A stretch of 64,000 nucleotides of DNA from the NCBI GenBank assembly GCA_905250115.1, contig CAJNOI010000147.1:45248-109247 (forward strand), read 5' to 3'. The notes below the pieces were generated by a model. It ran no database searches. It saw nothing but the letters and a program-made list of their open reading frames with translations, and was not told where the DNA came from. The translations under genes were made by a program, and so were the position numbers. The first letter of the stretch is position 1, and every line of letters starts with the position of its first letter. This stretch comes from Adineta steineri (taxonomy: Eukaryota; Rotifera; Eurotatoria; Adinetida; Adinetidae). This document shows, piece after piece, positions 58,986 through 64,000 of the stretch.

Positions 58986-60191
58986 GCTGCTTTCTCAGAA
59001 CAGTTGATGAAGAGAACGAACTTGATACGAGAAGACAGTAAATGTGATATCAGTCACAAAATGTAATCTGCATCATCGAGTAGTTGGGAGTGGCGGACCG
59101 AAAGGACGCCGACGACCGACTACGAGGTGAATGAACACTCCTTGAGAAAAATATAGAGCGGTTATGAAAGAACATGTTATATCTCTCCTTAAAATATATG
59201 GTGAAAGTGTTAAGCTTGAAGTCTTAAAAGTCCCAACTGATAGTTATTAGGTGAAGAGCAGTCGTCATTAAGCGAACGTCCTCAACGAACATTACTCATA
59301 GATAATATGAGTTTGGTTGTACATATTAGCTGGAAAATGAGATTTAGCTTAAAATCATACTACAAAATACAAAACGTTTTCGTGTCCTTTTATAATTCAA
59401 GAGGAAAAATTTGCGCCCAAATCAGATATAAATTGATGGATCGATGTTCTCAGTTTAGTATTAACAGAAAAAAGGTTTACCCTATACAGTCGATGGTCAA
59501 GTGAGTCGCTCCGACGAGCGTTACTTGTATTTAATTACGTTTTCTACATATTTTAAATCTATCTAATCTATCCTATAAAATAATTTTTGTCGCATTACCT
59601 AATCTAAACATATATAAACAATTTCGAATGAAAAGAAATGAAAAAAGTTCTATTGATACAGAACTTGATTTTTAGAAACATCTGCGGCTTTTTGATTTTT
59701 ATCAAGTGTGCATTATTGTACAATATATTCTCGAATTGTTTCAATAGGCACAATCATCTTAGTCTTTGCTGACTCAAAACTGAAGTTCTATCTTCCGGTT
59801 TCCGATATACTCCTTCGAGGTTTTCTAGATCGAAGAATTCGAATCTGTACTCCATTTGCTTCGAAACTCTGTTGGTTGAGTAGTCATCAATAGAAATTAA
59901 ATTATAAGAAAAATGATTGTCCTAGGATAAACAAAAGTGGAGGTGAAATATGAGTTATAGAAGATCTCAATCCTTTTAGATGAGCATCAGTCAACAGAAA
60001 TTATGCTCATAGACAAGATTTATTATAGTTCTGGTGTTCAGACGTTCTAAAATGACTCAATTGTCTCATACACTTTTTGCAGTACACATAACTTTCGGAT
60101 AAAATCCAAAGTTTTTTCATTTATTATGTAGTTATTTTTTCGTAATTGTCCACAACAATCAAAATACTTAATGTTTAATTTCTATTTCTAG
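58986..60191. other. Repeat-derived intergenic region
   Basis: GC-richer than average up to about 59530. AAGTGAGTCCTCGGACGAAC at about 58699 and AAGTGAGTCGCTCCGACGAG at about 59499 form an imperfect direct repeat of about 50 bp roughly 800 bp apart, bracketing the palindrome. This suggests one composite element. No gene seen. Confidence 0.4.
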
Positions 60192-61154
60192 ATGAAAAAA
60201 ATAAACGAATTAAAGAACCTATAAATTTAGAATCAAATCAAAATGGTCAAGTAAGTTATTTAGCTATTCATTGAAAATCGTTTTTCCATGTAATAATTTA
60301 TTTTTATTTTTATTTTAGTATATATTACCATTTTCTTGACGACTTATAGCTACGAATTTGGTGCCAGTAGTGAAGAATCAACAACAAACTAAAAGCCAAA
60401 ATGCTTTCGCTCACAGATTCATTTTCCACATTCACATCTTCGACGAAACATTATCGCTCTTCTACTCTGCAACTACTAATGTCAATCATGGAATACAACG
60501 AATCTTTTTTTCCTCAATTTTCAATTGACAATGTCGATGTAAGTTTCATAGAAACTTCAGAACTGATCATTCTTTCAATGAATCAGAATCTCAATGAACT
60601 ATTTTTGTATGCTTTTAGACAGATAGAGATTACAGGTATTGAAATATCTAAAATGTGTTGGATATTTTAAATACCAAGAAGAATATAGTCCGATTTATCA
60701 AATCGGTTTTTGAAACGATATTCCAGTCTAAAGAATATCAAAAAAATGTGCCAGCCGTAAGTGATTGAATTGAAAAGAAATTTCATTAATAAAGATAAAG
60801 AATTTTGACTAGATGATGGAGATTCTCCGATTGGCGCTATGATTTTTCATGACCCACCATTGTTGAACAATGAACCTACCTGTGAGACGCTAGCCATTTG
60901 TTACTGATGACTAAATAATTTTTTTTATTTAGATCGAGCCAAAATCTGATAAAGTAATATTATATCAAAATGAATTACTCAATACACAAGAACAATTATC
61001 AAATGAGGAAAAAATACTTATTCAACAGCTCACATTAGATAATCAAGTTGAAAAGTTATTAAATCAACAACAACAGATCTTAAATAATGATGAAAAAATG
61101 GACTACCGATTAAAAAAAATATCATTATTGGAAGACAAAAATAAAGAATTATAA
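60192..61154 (+). pseudogene. Broken coiled-coil gene
   Basis: Two exon-like pieces. The first is 60192-60250, after TTTCTAG and before GTAAGT, reading E-K-N-K-R-I-K-E-P-I-N-L. The second starts at 60933 after TTTATTTAG and reads I-E-P-K-S-D-K-V-I-L-Y-Q-N-E-L-L as a Gln/Glu/Lys/Leu-rich coiled coil. The second ends at TAA (61152-61154) inside a short internal repeat whose next unit has CAA at the same place (K-E-L-*-D-K-L versus K-K-L-Q-D-K-L). Past the stop the frame stays open until it runs into the telomere-like hairpin at 61231. A frame at 60401-60670 lies between the pieces and is unrecognised. The lesion pattern suggests a decaying gene truncated at its 3' side. Confidence 0.5.
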
Positions 61155-61230
61155 GATAAATTGGAAGACAAAAATAAAAAATTACAAGATAAATTGAATG
61201 TTGTTTATATGGTTATGATAACATGTTCAT

Positions 61231-61303
61231 TTTGGGTGTGGGTGAGGGTTTGTACACTTTCGTCACACCATCACGCTCACCCACCCACATTCACACGCAC
61301 CCT
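61231..61303. repeat. Telomere-like hairpin, copy 8
   Basis: GGGTGTGGGTGAGGGT on the left, ACGCTCACCCACCCAC then ACACGCACCC on the right, inward-pointing G-rich strands. It terminates the coiled-coil frame described for 60192-61154. Confidence 0.75.
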
Positions 61304-61476
61304 TATTGATTGAATAAAAAATTTTAATACGATATAAAATTCTTTTCATTGATAATATTTCATTACCGAGAAAATAGATAAATAAGACAAGTTTTATTAT
61401 TGTTTCAAAAGAAAATAACTAAAAGAAAATCTAATAAAAAAACAGAAAATATTTAATCAACAGAATAAAATGTATT

Positions 61477-63360
61477 TTAAATAAAAGGAAATAAAGTTGA
61501 CATAATCCCAATAATAGTAATTATTAAAATAATAAATATCGTTGTTTGATTAATATTAAATTGAAATAAATGAATTGAATAAATATATTTATTTGTATTT
61601 AAATATTCACTTATTGAATTTAAATAATCAATATTATAATTTAAATTCATTTGAGAATATTTACATATTTTACAAATCGATTCATATTTTGTACGCATAA
61701 TTATTTCAATTAATTTTATTTGTGTCATTTTGTTTATTGATAATATACGAAATAAATAAATAAGTATTAATATTGATAATAATATAATATCAAATAATAG
61801 AAATATATTTGTAAGTCGATTGAATTTATTGAATATTGAATAAATAATTAAAATAAAACTAATAATTAATCCAGTTAATAATGAAAGACGAGCAATCTAA
61901 TAAATATGTACATATTTATAGAATTTAAAAAACTATATATATATATATATGTTTAAACTTACTTGATATTCAACTGTTTGATTAATTTGAAATAATTGCT
62001 TTAATAAAAGTATAAATAAATGTACATGATTCTGAATTTTAAAATTAAAATCATATGAATTTTTGTTTCTTAATCTATATTGATCATCATTACTAATTTT
62101 TTGAAACATTTCATTTATTTTATAATAAAATATGTCATATTTATGTAATCCATAAATAATCATTAAAATAAATAGAAAATAAAAAGGAAAACCAAATATA
62201 AAAAAACATATTTCAATAAGTTGAATTTCAAATGGTTTTGTTTGATTTAATTGAATTTTTTCATTTGAATATGAACGATAAAGAATTGGTAAACATGTAT
62301 GAAGTATAGATAAACTAACAATTAATAGAAAACAAATTATTTTAAATATAATTATATAAAATTTTTCATTTTCAAATTCATTTTTATAAATTTTAGTAAA
62401 ACAATTCTTTGATAAATTTTCAATTTGTTGTTGATTTGTTGTTCTTATTTGAATATTATATTTAAGTATTTCAATTTGAACATCATTATAAATTTTTTGA
62501 AACTTTTTGTCTTTTTTTTCATTTGAATTTAATATTATTTTATCAAATAAATAAACATAAGATATAAAAATCAAATAAATTAATATAAATAATGGACAAT
62601 AAACTTCAAATAGATTAATTTTCCAAATAAATATATCTTTCGAATAGATATGATAAAAAATAACATTTAATACAATTAAATATATCATTGATGAGATTAA
62701 TAAACTAATTAAGAATAATATTGAAATAATTAAATATCGTAAAAATCTATTTGGACATAATAATAAAGATCGAGAATTTTGTATTTTAATTATTAATAAA
62801 ATAAGAATAGTTATTGGAAGAATAATTAAACTAAAAAGAAATAATAATGTATATTTTATTGTTTCTTCTTTAATAAATGGATTTTTTTTCTGATTATCAT
62901 TTAAAAATTTTAATTCATCATTTAATATATTATCTATATTATCCGTTATACATTCAATTTGTTTTGTTATTTCAAATGAAAATTCTTTTAATTGACTATA
63001 TTCAGGATATTGAAAGATTTCAGTTCGTACATGTTCACTTAATGTATCAATAATTAACATTTCAAAATTTTCTTTCGAATAATATTCATTATTAACATTT
63101 TCTTCTCCATCATTATTATTTATTAATGGATAAATAGTTTCGATATTAAGTTTATTTTCCATTAAATTTTCATTTAGATATTTAAATAATATTAATAATC
63201 CAGTTTCACATTCTTCTTTATCAAGTTTATTACATTTATCTTTATCACAAAATTCATATAAATCCAATAGAACTTCATTTAAATCACAACAATTACTTTT
63301 TTTACAATTGCCACTTAGAAAATAATCAACATCTTCAATTAATTCATCATTCATTTTCAT
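61477..63360 (-). CDS. Large multi-TM protein with EF-hand-like loop, unknown family
   Basis: Two exons: 63360-61963 and 61896-61477, 605 residues; a 66-nt phase-0 intron with donor CAA|GTAAGT. The N-terminal soluble part is acidic and Cys-rich (C-K-K-S-N-C-C at 19-25). It contains D-K-D-K-C-N-K-L-D-K-E-E at 39-50, which fits a degenerate EF-hand loop (D at 1, 3 and 9, hydrophobic at 8, E at 12), so Ca2+ binding is possible. About eight to ten TM helices follow, with long Asn/Lys/Gln-rich loops. The layout is channel- or transporter-like, but no pore motif or transporter signature is recognised. The ATG at 63360 is the first in frame. No lesion seen. Confidence 0.7.
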
Positions 63361-63608
63361 AGAATTTCTAAAAAATTACAAATTTTTTAAATCTTTTATT
63401 CATTCAACCATTATATCTTTAAAGTTCAACCGGAAGACTTATATCTATACTCATTAAAGAAAATATAATCTATGTTAGACTTTACAGTATTGCAGAGTAC
63501 CATGATAATGATAATGCTATTCTATACAGATTAATATCAAATGCTTAATCCTTCGTGCTTGCCCTGATTGTTGTAATTCGTGGTTGTCGTGGGATCGGCC
63601 TGAACCCA

Positions 63609-63706
63609 CCATCTTGAGGGTGTCGGTATGGATTTGGGTGTATAAGGGAAACACAGCCAGCCACACTCACATCGTAATTTACATCCACACCCACACCCTA
63701 TCCGCG
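63609..63706. repeat. Telomere-like hairpin, copy 9, with ATCTTGAGGGTGT terminus
   Basis: Left end CATCTTGAGGGTGTCGG then GGATTTGGGTGTA; right end ACATCCACACCCACACCC. Left terminus is the same as in copies 2, 5 and 6; the right end lacks CCTCAAGAT. It lies in the upstream region of the multi-TM gene. Confidence 0.75.
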
Positions 63707-64000
63707 ATTTCTAATAAGGACGATATAGACTAACATAGAACTAAAGATTAGATAGAGGTATTAGTCTCACACAGGAGCTCTTGATGTAGTATCGAATAAA
63801 AACCTATGAAATAGATCCGCATCGACCCCACGAAAAGTTAATAATACTTATATACTTTCGATTTGTGAAAAGAGTAAGTCTATAGATAATCATCTCATGT
63901 TAAAAATAGTTTTTCTTAGCAGTTCTAAACAAAAATAATGTTCTTACCGATTTGAAATAGCAACATAGATACAAAGACGTATATAATAAATCAAAGCATA
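63707..64000. other. Window edge, intergenic
   Basis: No gene seen before the end of the window. Confidence 0.6.

Overview
This is AT-rich (roughly three quarters A+T) eukaryotic nuclear DNA with small genes and very short GT-AG introns, mostly 45-65 nt. Gene content points to an animal: Tubby-domain, palmitoyl-protein thioesterase, SLC52 riboflavin transporter, LRAT-like, GT17 and F-box genes. Several families are unusual for an animal: an RTA1-like seven-TM array, a phosphosulfolactate synthase/HSA32-like enzyme and a PhzF isomerase. There are also secreted proteins with a Cys-rich head, an S/T-rich linker and an NHL or beta-sandwich tail, and many internal G-rich repeats matching the TGTGGG-type telomere repeat of bdelloid rotifers. 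Together these make a bdelloid rotifer the best guess. That is an inference from content and recollection, not from a search.

Layout. 1-7.2 kb: a secreted PEBP, a GT17 glycosyltransferase (minus) and a secreted Cys-rich/S-T/beta-sandwich protein. 8.8-15 kb: three tandem intronless RTA1-like genes with a decayed locus between the first two. 15-22 kb: gene-poor, with an assembly gap, telomere-like hairpins and two GC-rich islands. 22.1-24.5 kb: a five-exon F-box gene (minus). 26-28.6 kb: a broken duplicated locus around a telomere-like hairpin and a second gap, then an SLC52 riboflavin-transporter pseudogene. 28.6-32.4 kb: empty apart from one hairpin. 32.4-41.1 kb: LRAT-like gene, a MITE-like element, an HSA32/ComA-like gene, a secreted orphan and a PAN-like/NHL-repeat gene with a frameshift. 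41.7-46.9 kb: a frameshifted multi-TM gene, PPT1-like thioesterase, two tRNA-Thr(TGT) genes and a small secreted Cys-rich protein. 47-51.8 kb: empty but for an interspersed repeat. 51.8-58.2 kb: PhzF, a conserved type II membrane family and a Tubby-domain gene with no visible first exon. 58.3-61.3 kb: tandem repeats, a large telomere-like palindrome and a broken coiled-coil gene. 61.5-63.4 kb: a large multi-TM protein with an EF-hand-like loop.

The genes form no operon or single pathway. Shared themes are a secretory/lysosomal/Golgi set (PEBP, GT17, PPT1, secreted Cys-rich proteins), lipid-linked enzymes (LRAT-like, PPT1, RTA1-like) and possible horizontally acquired enzymes. The most distinctive feature is a family of at least eight short palindromes. 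In each, telomere-like G-rich repeats run inward and meet C-rich repeats, the layout of a miniature head-to-head telomere fusion. Several share the terminus ATCTTGAGG, one abuts an assembly gap, and three lie in or next to broken genes. Splice structures below were derived by hand from frame continuity and GT-AG sites; none is confirmed by transcripts.
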